Origin: Clostridium_S neuense
GTDB lineage: Bacteria > Bacillota > Clostridia > Clostridiales > Clostridiaceae
DNA length: 64,000 bases
Reading direction: 5' to 3'
NCBI RefSeq assembly: GCF_045310695.1
Contig: NZ_JBJIAA010000008.1
Span: 62,001-126,000, forward strand
The translations under genes and the position numbers were made by a program. Below the pieces are notes generated by a model, which ran no database searches, had not been told where the DNA came from, and saw only the letters and a program-made list of their open reading frames with translations. Shown here in pieces: positions 35,433 through 44,190 of this stretch. Positions within the stretch are counted from its first letter, which is position 1; every line of letters begins with the position of its first letter.

Positions 35433-36263
35433 ATGAAAGAAGTAAAAATCTATAGGAACATTGCTAGGCTAAAAAATATTGATATGTTTTATTTTGATAC
35501 AAAGACACAGAAACCAGTGATTGTTTGCCTGCATGGAAGATGGGGAAGAGCAGAAGTATGGGCTGATTTTATTAATCACTACGGAAAACAATATAGAATT
35601 ATTGCACCAGATCAGAGGGGACATGGACTTAGCAGCAAACCTATATCAAAATATACATCTAAGGAAATGGCAGAGGATATAATTGAGTTGTTAGATTTTT
35701 TAGGAGTACATTCAATTATTTTAGTAGGACATTCAATGGGTGGAGCAGTAGCAGGATATTTGGCAGCTACATATCCTGAGTATGTAAAGGCGGTAGCTAT
35801 ACTTGATGTGTCGGCAGCAGGACATTCAAAAACAAGTAGTTTTCCATTGGATGAAAGCAAGCTTGTAGATCCTTTTACAAAAGATTGGCCTATGCCATTT
35901 GCAACTCTAAACGAAGCAAAGAATTTTATTAAACAAGCTTCACATTCAAGTTTGGAATATCAATATTTTATGAATAGCTTGATAGAAACTGTAGATGGAT
36001 ACAAGATGATGTTTAGTTCTCAAGCCATGGCGGCCAATAGCGTATATCGTGAAGAATGGTTTCATTTATTACCTAATATAAAATGTCCAGCAATGTTAAT
36101 AAGATCGAGTAGCCATGAGGGAATACCAGATGAAGAGTTTGAAAAAATGAAAGCCTTACTTCCAAATTGTATTGCTTGTGAAATGTCACATCCAGATCAC
36201 AATGTTCATTTAGCAAATAAAGAAGAATTTTATAAGTATTTTGATAAGTTTTTAAAAAAATAA
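35433..36263 (+). CDS. Alpha/beta-hydrolase
   Basis: A 276-residue hydrolase: oxyanion-region VCLHGRWGRAEVW (about 31-43), nucleophile elbow VGHSMGGAV (Ser at about 97), acid Asp region and C-terminal His in SHPDHNVHLAN (about 250). The fold also covers esterases, lactonases and haloperoxidase-like enzymes, so the substrate is open. The ATG at 35433 follows GGAG; a GTG three codons earlier overlaps it. It sits behind a copy of the neighbouring MarR operator, suggesting induction by the compound that MarR senses. Confidence 0.87.
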   Translation: MKEVKIYRNIARLKNIDMFYFDTKTQKPVIVCLHGRWGRAEVWADFINHYGKQYRIIAPDQRGHGLSSKPISKYTSKEMAEDIIELLDFLGVHSIILVGHSMGGAVAGYLAATYPEYVKAVAILDVSAAGHSKTSSFPLDESKLVDPFTKDWPMPFATLNEAKNFIKQASHSSLEYQYFMNSLIETVDGYKMMFSSQAMAANSVYREEWFHLLPNIKCPAMLIRSSSHEGIPDEEFEKMKALLPNCIACEMSHPDHNVHLANKEEFYKYFDKFLKK

Positions 36264-36283
36264 AAAGTAATTGTAGTTGCACA

Positions 36284-36332
36284 CATTGTGTATTTGGGTT
36301 ACAATATGTAACATAGGTATACAATGTGTGTT
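36284..36332. promoter_or_regulatory. Promoter region with TetR-type palindrome
   Basis: GTTACAATATGTAAC (36298-36312) is a 5-5-5 palindrome, framed by ACATTGTGTAT (36283-36293) and ATACAATGTGT (36319-36329), which are near-inverted. A matching GGTTACACTGCGTAAA lies upstream of the TetR gene at 38433-38448, linking the two promoters. Confidence 0.6.
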
Positions 36333-36375
36333 GCTTTATTTGAGAATAAGAATTGATGGAAAGAGGAGAGGTAAA

Positions 36376-37098
36376 GTGAAAAAGAATATTAAAATTGTTG
36401 GAGTAATAAGTAGTTCAAAAATAAAAGGAAACACTGCAACTCTTGTTAGAGAAGCACTTAAGGGTGCAAAAGAAGAGGGGGCATCAGTGAAAGAAATTTT
36501 TTTAGCTAAGCATAAGCTTAATTTTTGTACAGGCTGTTTAAATTGTACAGCTAAAGGAAAGTGTCCTTTGCCAGATGATTTTGAGGAAATTAGGAAAACT
36601 ATTTATGAAGCAGATGGAATTATTCTAGGTTCTCCAACCTATGCCACAGAGTACAATGCAATAATGAAATGCTTTATTGAACGTTTAGGGCCGTATACCC
36701 TATATGCTTCTTTACTTGGAGGAAAATATGGTGCAGGAATATCTACAGCATATGGTGCAGGAGCAGCAAAAAAAGTTGCCAAAAAGCTTGCCAATACTTT
36801 TGGTTTTGCAATATTTCAAAGATCTTATGTATCAGGATATCTAGGAGTTGGGACTATGTTTAAAGGGGAAGAAAAGAAAAGCTGTGAAAATGAAGAAGCA
36901 CTAAAAAAGGCGCATAATTTAGGCGTCAAAATTACAAAGGACATAGAAAATAATAATAAATATCCTTTTCAAAGTTTAATTATTAGATTAATGGCTGGAG
37001 TATATTTAAAACCTATATTTAAAAATAAAATCTTGAACTGTAAAGCTGGAGAGGAACGTGCTACATATGAAAGCCTTTCAAAAAGAGGACTATTATAA
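36376..37098 (+). CDS. Flavodoxin-fold NAD(P)H:FMN reductase
   Basis: A 240-residue protein of the NADPH-dependent FMN reductase family. The FMN loop is VISSSKIKGNTATLVREAL (about 9-27), a CTGCLNCTAKGKCP cysteine motif lies near 49-62, and LGSPTYATEYNAIMKCFIERLGP near 85-107 covers the flavin-binding loop. The Cys cluster suggests an iron-sulfur flavoprotein. GTG start after AGGAGAGG; the upstream ATG frame at 36277 runs through the promoter. Followed 22 bp later by an MBL-fold hydrolase, so likely co-transcribed and TetR-controlled. Confidence 0.82.
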   Translation: MKKNIKIVGVISSSKIKGNTATLVREALKGAKEEGASVKEIFLAKHKLNFCTGCLNCTAKGKCPLPDDFEEIRKTIYEADGIILGSPTYATEYNAIMKCFIERLGPYTLYASLLGGKYGAGISTAYGAGAAKKVAKKLANTFGFAIFQRSYVSGYLGVGTMFKGEEKKSCENEEALKKAHNLGVKITKDIENNNKYPFQSLIIRLMAGVYLKPIFKNKILNCKAGEERATYESLSKRGLL

Positions 37099-37120
37099 AA
37101 TAAGTGAGGTATAAAAGTAA

Positions 37121-37747
37121 ATGAAAATAACGGATAATGTTTATGCACTAGATTCTACAAAGGGAGCGTATGCTTACATAATACTTGGCAAGGAAATAAT
37201 TCTTGTTGATACAGGGCTTAAATGGCAAGGAAAAGGAATTTTAAAGGAACTTGCAGCTATGAATATAAAATTAGAAGATATAAAGCATATAGTTCTAACT
37301 CATCATGACTTGGATCATGTTGGAAATGCTGTAATGCTTCAAAAGCTAACTGGAGCTAAACTGTGGGCAGGTAGTAAGGATATTCCATACATTAAAGGAT
37401 ATAAAACAAGGCCTGGAATAAAAAGAGTTTTTTCATTTTTTAATAGAGTTGAAAAGCCAGAAGAAATATATGCTTATAATGAAAATGCAAAAATTGGTGA
37501 TATACAAGTTATACCGACACCGGGGCATACACCAGGTCATGTTTGTATACTTTACAAGGATATATTGTTTGTTGGAGATCTAGTGAAATCTAAAAAAGGA
37601 AAAATAGAGCCTTATCCAAATATGAATTGGGATGAAGCACTATTAAAAAAGTCTATAAAAAATATATCATCTGTTCCGTTTAAATGGGTATGCCCAGCAC
37701 ATGGAGCGCCAGTAAGGAGAGAGGATAAATGGGAAAGGATGTGCTAG
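37121..37747 (+). CDS. MBL-fold metallo-hydrolase
   Basis: A 208-residue beta-lactamase-fold protein with the metal motif LTHHDLDHVGN (about 61-71), the third-His region TPGHTPGHVCI (about 130-140), the bridging Asp in FVGDLV (about 149) and the last His in CPAHGAPV (about 194). Likely a glyoxalase-II-like thioester or lactone hydrolase. The start has a weak upstream site (GTGAGGT). Its TAG stop overlaps the stop of the converging TetR gene in a shared CTAG. Confidence 0.85.
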   Translation: MKITDNVYALDSTKGAYAYIILGKEIILVDTGLKWQGKGILKELAAMNIKLEDIKHIVLTHHDLDHVGNAVMLQKLTGAKLWAGSKDIPYIKGYKTRPGIKRVFSFFNRVEKPEEIYAYNENAKIGDIQVIPTPGHTPGHVCILYKDILFVGDLVKSKKGKIEPYPNMNWDEALLKKSIKNISSVPFKWVCPAHGAPVRREDKWERMC

Positions 37748-38382
37748 TTTTTTTTACGTATAGCATCACATAATAGGTTAATATTAAAGCGTATAAATTC
37801 TTCTTCGTTAAGTGAAAAGTGGCTCATAAATGTTTTGCCGGATACAGAAAGCATGTGGAAAAAGCCTGTTAATGAAAATTCAGAGGATAAGGTTAAACTC
37901 ATAGTGTCAACGTCTGTGCGGATGGTTCCATCCTTTTTACCCTCATCAATAATTTTAGCAACTTGTTGTGCTACTGAATCTGTGATTTTATTGAATTCCT
38001 TGAGCTTATCTTCACTTTCTTTCTTTGATTTAACGTATCCAACATAATTCATAAGGGCAAAGATGCCAGAAAAGTCCTTATAAAATTTATAATAGGCAAA
38101 GCCTAAATTTTGAAGCTTTTCAAAGCCAGTAGTTCCATTTTTTATTTCTTTTTCAAAGTACTCTAAAAGTTTAGTAAAACCTCTAATCACAACTGTATAA
38201 TATAAGTCTTCTTTATTGGCGAAATATTGATAAAGTGTTTTTCTAGTAAACTGGCATTCTCTTGCTATTTGTTCCATTGAGGCTTCATTATAGCCTTCCT
38301 TTATAAATATTTTTTCTGCGGCATTTATTATATCTTCTTCTCTTGCTTGTTTTTCTCGTTCTCTTCTAGATATTGTGTTCAT
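37744..38382 (-). CDS. TetR-family regulator
   Basis: A 212-residue regulator. HTH: EEDIINAAEKIFIKEGYNEASMEQIARECQFTRKTLYQYFANKEDL (about 15-60). The ligand domain is helical, with no special signature. The start at 38382 follows AGGAGG; extension to 38418 lacks support. A GTTACA-N4-GTAA motif occurs both upstream of this gene and upstream of the convergent flavoprotein-MBL operon, so it probably autoregulates and represses that operon. The genes converge with a 4-bp overlap. Confidence 0.88.
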   Translation of the reverse strand: MNTISRREREKQAREEDIINAAEKIFIKEGYNEASMEQIARECQFTRKTLYQYFANKEDLYYTVVIRGFTKLLEYFEKEIKNGTTGFEKLQNLGFAYYKFYKDFSGIFALMNYVGYVKSKKESEDKLKEFNKITDSVAQQVAKIIDEGKKDGTIRTDVDTMSLTLSSEFSLTGFFHMLSVSGKTFMSHFSLNEEEFIRFNINLLCDAIRKKN

Positions 38383-38408
38383 TAGCTTGCGCCTCCTACG
38401 ATAATATA

Positions 38409-38450
38409 TGTGATACACATACTGTATACTAAGGTTACACTGCGTAAAAC
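38409..38450. promoter_or_regulatory. TetR promoter/operator region
   Basis: GTGATACACATACTGTATAC (38410-38429), then GGTTACACTGCGTAAAAC (38433-38450), which matches the palindrome at 36297-36312 in 11 of its outer positions. Consistent with autoregulation. Confidence 0.5.
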
Positions 38451-38592
38451 AATCGTATATTATATTTTGATTTATGTCAAGGGATTAAAAAAGACCTATT
38501 GAGTATATAGTGATTATTTTGTAATTTTATGGTCTACATGGTAAAATTAAATTCGGTATAATTGGTATATAAAATAATTGGGAGGACTTAGA

Positions 38593-40293
38593 ATGGCAAA
38601 GATAGGAATTGACTTAGGAACAACCAACAGCTTGGTTGCGTATTTTACTGATGATGGACCAAAGATAATACCAAATGCTTTTGGAGAAAATCTTACTCCA
38701 TCTATAGTAAGTGTAGATGAAAATGATGAAATATTAGTAGGAAAAATTGCAAAGGAAAGACTTATTACTCATCCACAGAATACAGCTTCAACATTTAAAA
38801 GATACATGGGCACGGACAAGCGTTACAATTTAGGCAAGTATGTGTTCTCTCCAGAAGATTTGTCGTCTTTTGTAATTAAATCATTGAAAGCAGATGCAGA
38901 AGCTTTTTTGAAAGAAGAAATATCAGAAGCAGTTATAAGTGTACCAGCATATTTTAATGATGCTCAAAGAAAGGCTACAAAGCATGCAGCAGAGCTTGCA
39001 GGTTTAACAGTAGAAAGACTTATAAGTGAACCAACCGCCGCAGCTATATCCTATGGAATACATCTTAGGGATGCAGATACAAAGTTCCTTGTTTTTGATC
39101 TTGGAGGTGGAACCTTTGATGTATCAATTTTAGAGATGTTTGAAGGAATAATGGAGGTTAAATCTATAGCAGGAGATAACTTTTTAGGCGGCGAGGATTT
39201 TACAAATCTGCTTGTGTCTTATTTTATAGAAACTCAAAAAATAGATATTGATTCGCTTGACAGCAAAGAACGTTCAGCTATATATAAGCAGGCTGAAATG
39301 TGTAAACTTGCTATAAGTAATGATAGCTCAGGTGAAATTAAGTTTACCAAAGATGATAAAACTTTTGAGATGAAAATTATTAAAAATGAATTTGAAAGAC
39401 TTGCAAATACTCTTTTAGTACGTCTTCGCCAGCCAATAGAAAGAGCTTTAAGAGATGCATCATTAGCACCAGAAGATCTTGATGCCGTAATCTTAATTGG
39501 AGGGGCTACACGTATGCCTTTCATAAAATCTGTTGTTGGCAAGATGTTTGGAAAACTTCCATATTCAAATATAAATCCAGATGAAGCAGTTGCACTGGGA
39601 GCGGCAATTCAAGTTGCTCTTAAGGAAAGAAATAAAAGTTTAGAAGAATTAATACTTACAGACGTATGTCCGTATACTTTGGGAACTGATGTTGTCCATA
39701 GAATTTCTGAGAAAGATTATGAGGCTGGATACTTTTTACCAATAATAGAAAGAAATACGCCTATACCTGTAAGTAAAGTGAAACGTTTATATACAGTAAG
39801 TGATAGGCAAACTATAATAAATGTTGATATATATCAAGGCGAAAGCAGACGAATTGAAAACAATATTAAACTTGGTACACTTAAAGCAAATGTGCCTTCA
39901 GCACCAGCGGGTAACCAAGCGATAGATGTAAGATATACTTATGATATTAATGGAATTCTTGAGGTTGAAGTTACAACAGTAGAAACAGGTGTAAAAAAGA
40001 GAGTCGTAATTCAAGAAAATCCAGGAGTAATGTCAGAAGGAGAAGTTGAAAAAAGGCTTGAAGCTCTCAAAGATATTAAAATTCATCCAAGAGAGAGAGC
40101 GGAAAATAGATATCTTTTGGCGAGGGCAGAGAGATTATATGAAGAATCTCTTGGCGATAAGAGAGCGTTTATTGGTATGGTTACTGAGAAATTCGAAGCA
40201 ATATTAGAAAGACAAAATGAAGATGAAATAAAAAAAGCAGCAGAGGATTTTAAAAGTCAATTGGATTATATTGAAGGTGAGGTTATATATTAA
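38593..40293 (+). CDS. HscC-type Hsp70 chaperone (DnaK paralogue)
   Basis: A 566-residue Hsp70, shorter than DnaK (about 610-640) and close in size to HscC. The ATPase domain is intact: GIDLGTTNSLVAYF (4-17), VPAYFNDAQRKATKHAAELAG (about 120), LVFDLGGGTFDVSI (about 165-178), ILIGGATRMPFIK (about 300). The substrate-binding beta domain is followed by a cut-down helical lid. Upstream there is a TATAAT box but no CIRCE repeat, and grpE/dnaJ are absent, so this is not the housekeeping operon. Its TAA overlaps the ATG of a membrane J-protein (TAATG), which must be its partner. GGGAGG precedes the chosen start. Confidence 0.9.
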   Translation: MAKIGIDLGTTNSLVAYFTDDGPKIIPNAFGENLTPSIVSVDENDEILVGKIAKERLITHPQNTASTFKRYMGTDKRYNLGKYVFSPEDLSSFVIKSLKADAEAFLKEEISEAVISVPAYFNDAQRKATKHAAELAGLTVERLISEPTAAAISYGIHLRDADTKFLVFDLGGGTFDVSILEMFEGIMEVKSIAGDNFLGGEDFTNLLVSYFIETQKIDIDSLDSKERSAIYKQAEMCKLAISNDSSGEIKFTKDDKTFEMKIIKNEFERLANTLLVRLRQPIERALRDASLAPEDLDAVILIGGATRMPFIKSVVGKMFGKLPYSNINPDEAVALGAAIQVALKERNKSLEELILTDVCPYTLGTDVVHRISEKDYEAGYFLPIIERNTPIPVSKVKRLYTVSDRQTIINVDIYQGESRRIENNIKLGTLKANVPSAPAGNQAIDVRYTYDINGILEVEVTTVETGVKKRVVIQENPGVMSEGEVEKRLEALKDIKIHPRERAENRYLLARAERLYEESLGDKRAFIGMVTEKFEAILERQNEDEIKKAAEDFKSQLDYIEGEVIY

Positions 40294-42260
40294 TGGGATT
40301 TTGGGATGTTTTAGGCATTGAGCCTACAGATAAAATCTCTGATATAAAAAAAGCTTATGCAAAAAATCTTAGGTTACATCATCCTGAAGATGATCCTGAA
40401 GGATTTCAAAATCTCAGAGAAGCTTATACTGCTGCAATAAATTATGCAAAGAGAAGTCAGAAGGGTACTGCCCCAAATGATATAGAGGAAGAAACTTATG
40501 ATACTAAACTGCAGGATGTCAATTTTCACAATGAAGCTAAGCAGGATATTAAACTTCAAAATATTAACTTTAAGGATGACCTTGAAGTAGATAGTAAAAG
40601 GATAAACCTTCATAATTTTAAGGATTATGAAGGTTCATCAACTAATGAGGATAACTTTAAGAATTCTGTGGATAAGTTTATTAGCAATGTGGAAAAGTTA
40701 TATGATGATTTTTACTCTAGAATTGATATTGAAAAGTGGAAAGAGATTTTAAATTCAGATGTTATATGGTACATGGGAGACAAAACATATCTTAATGATA
40801 AATTTATTGGATTTTTAAAGACAAGATATTATATGCCTAGAAAAGTATGGAAGCTTATTGATGATACTTTTGAGCTTACTAATAACAGAGATTATTTTTA
40901 TAAAAGGTATTCTAAAGAGGTTATGCAATATTTATATATAGCTATAGATGGACCTTTTGAATTTTCATTTGAGCATCTCCAAAATGTGGAAAATATTGAT
41001 ATTGATGAATATTTTGATTTCAGAGAATCAGGTTACTATGAATTTATGGATGGAAATTTAGAGGAGGCAGGGCAGGAATTTTTTAAGGCATATAATATTT
41101 ATAAAAACGATCCAAGTCTTCTCAAGATGATTGCTGAGTACTATTTTGCAATTAAGGATTTTGATAATGCTCTTAAGTATTTAAAAAATGTTTTTGATAT
41201 AACTCCAGATGATGAAAATGCTGCTTTTTTAAAAGCAAAAATATTATACGAAAAAGGTGATGTAAAAGCTTCTTTAGATATTTTAAAAGAGTTAAATAAA
41301 AAATCTCCGGAAGATGAAGCAGTGCTGAGCTTTCTTGGAAGAAGCTATTTTAAATTAAATGATATAGAAAATTCTCAAAAAGTATTTTTAAAGATAATAA
41401 AGAAAAATCCACTGGATATTCAAGCTAAAGCTGTACTTATGCGTATTGTGTATAAAAAGAAAAAAGGTCTAAAGGGAAGGCGTGAAAAGTCAAAATTAAT
41501 TAAATTATGCCAAGAAGCTGGAATTTCACAAAAAAATTTAAAAAAGCATATTAAACCTAATATAAAAGCACTTTTGTTTATATTTTTATTTTTTGTAATT
41601 TGTGCATTTACTTCTATGAAATCGATGATGAAGGATGCAGATATAAATATTTCTGCAGAAAATATGGTTAAGTTTATTCAGCACAAAAGAACTCCTGTAG
41701 TTATAAATAATTATGGTGAACTTATGAAACTTAAGTTAGGGGAAAATGTTGTGGAACTCAAACTTAAAGATGTTCAATTTGTGGGTGTATGGGGAGCTAA
41801 GAAAAAGTATGGTAATAAGGAAGTTAAGTTTTATGAAACTATAGAGGATTCTGATGCACCCAAACGTAGTTTGGAAACTCTGGATACAGCCGTATGTATA
41901 GGGAAACTTGGTAATAAAAATGTAATCATTATAATGGATGCAGATGACTGCCCTGTGCCTGGCAAAGGTATTTCTTTAGATTATTCAGGAACTGTTTATA
42001 AAAATAAATCTTCTGGTCTTACAGAAAAAATAAAAGAATCTTTACGGGAAGGTCATGTAGAAACTATATATAGTAATCAAAATATCAATACCAATATATA
42101 TGTTGGACCAAAGGCCAAGCTAAAGGAACCAAATGGTTTTAAAACATTTATTTTTGGAACTTCAGTTGTTTTGGGACTTTGGGTGCTTGCATCATGCTTA
42201 GTAGAAATACTTAAGAGCATCACTAGCTTTAGGAGGGGAAGACATGAATATACGCCGTGA
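40293..42260 (+). CDS. Two-span membrane J-domain protein with TPR repeats (HPE motif)
   Basis: A 655-residue protein. Residues 1-55 form a J-like domain (FWDVLGIEPTDKISDIKKAY) in which the invariant HPD is HPE (His30-Pro31-Glu32) followed by DDPEGFQNLREAY, the style of the DjlB/DjlC class. A charged linker and helical region follow. TPR repeats span about 238-395 (GNLEEAGQEFFKAYNIY, KDFDNALKYLKNVF, GDVKASLDILKEL). A basic patch and first membrane span lie near 423-445, an external domain of about 170 residues comes next, and a second span lies near 616-640. It overlaps the Hsp70 gene by 1 nt and the next gene by 17 nt. It likely recruits the Hsp70 to the membrane. Confidence 0.85.
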   Translation: MGFWDVLGIEPTDKISDIKKAYAKNLRLHHPEDDPEGFQNLREAYTAAINYAKRSQKGTAPNDIEEETYDTKLQDVNFHNEAKQDIKLQNINFKDDLEVDSKRINLHNFKDYEGSSTNEDNFKNSVDKFISNVEKLYDDFYSRIDIEKWKEILNSDVIWYMGDKTYLNDKFIGFLKTRYYMPRKVWKLIDDTFELTNNRDYFYKRYSKEVMQYLYIAIDGPFEFSFEHLQNVENIDIDEYFDFRESGYYEFMDGNLEEAGQEFFKAYNIYKNDPSLLKMIAEYYFAIKDFDNALKYLKNVFDITPDDENAAFLKAKILYEKGDVKASLDILKELNKKSPEDEAVLSFLGRSYFKLNDIENSQKVFLKIIKKNPLDIQAKAVLMRIVYKKKKGLKGRREKSKLIKLCQEAGISQKNLKKHIKPNIKALLFIFLFFVICAFTSMKSMMKDADINISAENMVKFIQHKRTPVVINNYGELMKLKLGENVVELKLKDVQFVGVWGAKKKYGNKEVKFYETIEDSDAPKRSLETLDTAVCIGKLGNKNVIIIMDADDCPVPGKGISLDYSGTVYKNKSSGLTEKIKESLREGHVETIYSNQNINTNIYVGPKAKLKEPNGFKTFIFGTSVVLGLWVLASCLVEILKSITSFRRGRHEYTP

Positions 42261-42912
42261 AATAAATGAATCTGTAGATAAGCAAAAGTTATTTATGCTT
42301 TCCATGGCATATTTATGTTCAGATAAAGATTTGCTTTGGCAGAATAAGATATATGGGTGGAAATGCAACATAAACACGAATGACAATGTAGTAAAAGATA
42401 GGCTCAAATTTTTAGAAATACAAAACTCCGAAGACTTAAAACAGAAGATAGATTGGTTTTTGAATACAGGTTTTAGAAAAGATTTTAATGAGAAAATGTA
42501 TTTTTTAAAGGGATTTTCATCTAAGGATAGAAAAGATCACATAAATTCTTTATCAGAGGATGATGAGCAGTATAAAAAGCTATTTATTGTAGAGTATTAT
42601 ATGAACAAGCTCCCTTTATCAACTATAACTGCATATGACTACTCTTGGTGTTGCTACTTGTATTTTGCAGGAAATGCACTTGGATATATTTCTGATAATG
42701 AGACGTGGCTATTAGTTAAGGAAGTATCACAAAATATTCAAAAGGCTTACTCTGGCTGGGAGTATTATGTAACTTCTTATGCAGCTGGAGCCCAATTTCA
42801 TGCATTAGATACAGCGTTTAATTTTATTAAGAAGAATTCTAAATTCTTTGAAAGATATTTTTTGTCACCCAAAAGTCCTGCGAATAGGATTGAGTGGGAA
42901 ATAGAATTGTAG
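42244..42912 (+). CDS. DUF1266 protein of the Hsp70 operon
   Basis: A 222-residue soluble protein with the DUF1266 C-terminal signature: ITAYDYSWCCYLYFAGNALGYISDNETW (about 120-147) and QKAYSGWEYYVTSYAAGAQFHA (about 160-181). AGGAGGGG lies inside the end of the J-protein gene, so all three genes are translationally linked. DUF1266 proteins (YbeU/YbeR) also occur beside hscC and djlC in E. coli, as I recall, which supports a functional set. Biochemical role unknown: client, adaptor or toxin-like effector are all open. Confidence 0.82.
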   Translation: MNIRREINESVDKQKLFMLSMAYLCSDKDLLWQNKIYGWKCNINTNDNVVKDRLKFLEIQNSEDLKQKIDWFLNTGFRKDFNEKMYFLKGFSSKDRKDHINSLSEDDEQYKKLFIVEYYMNKLPLSTITAYDYSWCCYLYFAGNALGYISDNETWLLVKEVSQNIQKAYSGWEYYVTSYAAGAQFHALDTAFNFIKKNSKFFERYFLSPKSPANRIEWEIEL

Positions 42913-42948
42913 GGGATAATTTATTGTTTTTATTCTAAATTTTGTTTC

Positions 42949-42985
42949 AAAAACACCTCATAAATTAGATTTAGAGGTGTTTTTT
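42949..42985 (+). terminator. Terminator of the Hsp70-J-DUF1266 operon
   Basis: AAAAACACCTC ... GAGGTGTTTTTT. The same stem recurs after both DUF2382 genes (43578-43611 and 44194-44222). Confidence 0.9.
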
Positions 42986-43164
42986 AGTTAATTATTGTTC
43001 AGCTTAATATTTTATTTAATCAAGCATATGATCAATTCATTAAGTAGTTCAAATATTTTTTTGAGCATACTTCCATGCTAATGAGTATGTTATATACTTC
43101 CTATCTCCAAAGTGAGTGGTCGGTTTCATATATTGATATCATGTTTGCATCATATAAACAAAAT

Positions 43165-43554
43165 TTATCCTTTACTTAGTTTGTTTATGACGCTTGGAGA
43201 ACCAGAAATTTTAACTTTAGGTTTCTCCTTTTTTAAGGTTTCTTCAATATGCTTAATATCATCTATTTGCTGTTTATATATTGAAACATCTTCTAAAATT
43301 ACTTTATGCTTTGAAAATTCAACCTTTTCTTCACTGATAGGTATTCTGATAATTTGAACTGGCTCTGCTTCAGTAGATTTTTTTTCTATTACAAGTTCTT
43401 CACGCTCAACAGGTACAGTAAAATTCTTTTTTTCAGATAAGATTTCTCTATGAATTTTTACATCTCCTGTTTGTATCCACTTTTTGGCTATATCAAGTTG
43501 TTCTTCTTTGATTTGAAATGTTGCTTCATTTTGAGAAGATGAAAATTTCCCCAT
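43165..43554 (-). CDS. DUF2382 (YsnF/AvaK-like) protein, short paralogue
   Basis: A 129-residue highly charged protein with the DUF2382 core: EEQLDIAKKWIQTGDVKIHREILSEKKNFTVPVEREELVIEKK, then RIPISEEKVEFSKHKVILEDVSIYKQQIDD. Related to its upstream neighbour at 43619-44068 along its whole length. GGAGGG precedes the start at 43554. YsnF-type proteins are linked to general stress in Bacillus, but their biochemistry is unknown. No membrane span or catalytic motif. The gap 42986-43164 downstream holds no gene. Confidence 0.85.
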   Translation of the reverse strand: MGKFSSSQNEATFQIKEEQLDIAKKWIQTGDVKIHREILSEKKNFTVPVEREELVIEKKSTEAEPVQIIRIPISEEKVEFSKHKVILEDVSIYKQQIDDIKHIEETLKKEKPKVKISGSPSVINKLSKG

Positions 43555-43577
43555 GATATTACCCTCCATTTGTTTAA

Positions 43578-43611
43578 AAAACACCTCGTAAGTTAGAATA
43601 AGAGGTGTTTT
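43578..43611. terminator. Terminator between the two DUF2382 genes
   Basis: AAAACACCTC ... GAGGTGTTTT, 24-nt gap to the short paralogue start. It shows that the two paralogues can be transcribed as separate units. Confidence 0.85.
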
Positions 43612-43618
43612 ATAGTAG

Positions 43619-44068
43619 TTACTGTTGGTCGGTTCCCTGATCGATTACATTAGGATCACCAGTTGTATTTATACGAGCTTCTTCGTGTTTAAGAGTTTCA
43701 TCTACATGTTCTGTGTCTTCAATGGCACGTTTATGTGCTGAAACTTCTCCGGTTACTACAGTGTGCTTACCTACATCAACTTTTTCCTCACTTACAGGGA
43801 TTTTAATAGTTTCTTCGCCTGTTATAGGTGTATCACTTGCCTCATTGTTTAAGGATTTTCGCTCAATTACAACTTCTTCACGTTTTACAGGTACATCAAC
43901 AGCTTTGTTTTCTTCTATAATTTCTTTGCTAAGCTCTACTTCGCCTTTTTTTACATTATTTTTTGCAATGTCTAGCTCTTCTTTGTGTAGGCGAAGTTTT
44001 TTATCGTCATCATTAGATTCTTTTTTATCGTCATCGCCATTTCCAAATATATCTCCCAATATGCTCAT
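43619..44068 (-). CDS. DUF2382 (YsnF/AvaK-like) protein
   Basis: A 149-residue acidic protein. An Asp-rich N-terminal stretch (GNGDDDKKESNDDDKK) precedes the DUF2382 domain (LHKEELDIAKNNVKKGEVELSKEIIEENKAVDVPVKREEVVIERK, then KIPVSEEKVDVGKHTVVTGEVSAHKR). GGAGG lies well before the start at 44068. Tandem duplicate of the next gene, with its own terminator. Possibly stress-induced, and close to the chaperone operon, but transcribed toward it and terminated separately. Confidence 0.87.
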   Translation of the reverse strand: MSILGDIFGNGDDDKKESNDDDKKLRLHKEELDIAKNNVKKGEVELSKEIIEENKAVDVPVKREEVVIERKSLNNEASDTPITGEETIKIPVSEEKVDVGKHTVVTGEVSAHKRAIEDTEHVDETLKHEEARINTTGDPNVIDQGTDQQ

Positions 44069-44190
44069 AATAGCACCTCCATAAGTCAAGAATTTTTCAT
44101 TTATATATTTCCCTTTAAAGAAGTATATTATCCTATTTTAAATTGGGGCTAATGTACAAGATTGGTAGAGTGAATTTTTTAATTACATAG

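Noticed and set aside
38420..38592. Heat-shock CIRCE element before the Hsp70 gene
   Set aside because: No TTAGCACTC-N9-GAGTGCTAA or close variant is present; only a TATAAT-like box.
43112..44084. Serine-rich antisense frames over the DUF2382 genes
   Set aside because: Mirror images of Lys/Glu-rich coding sequence; the minus-strand frames have ribosome sites and a known domain.
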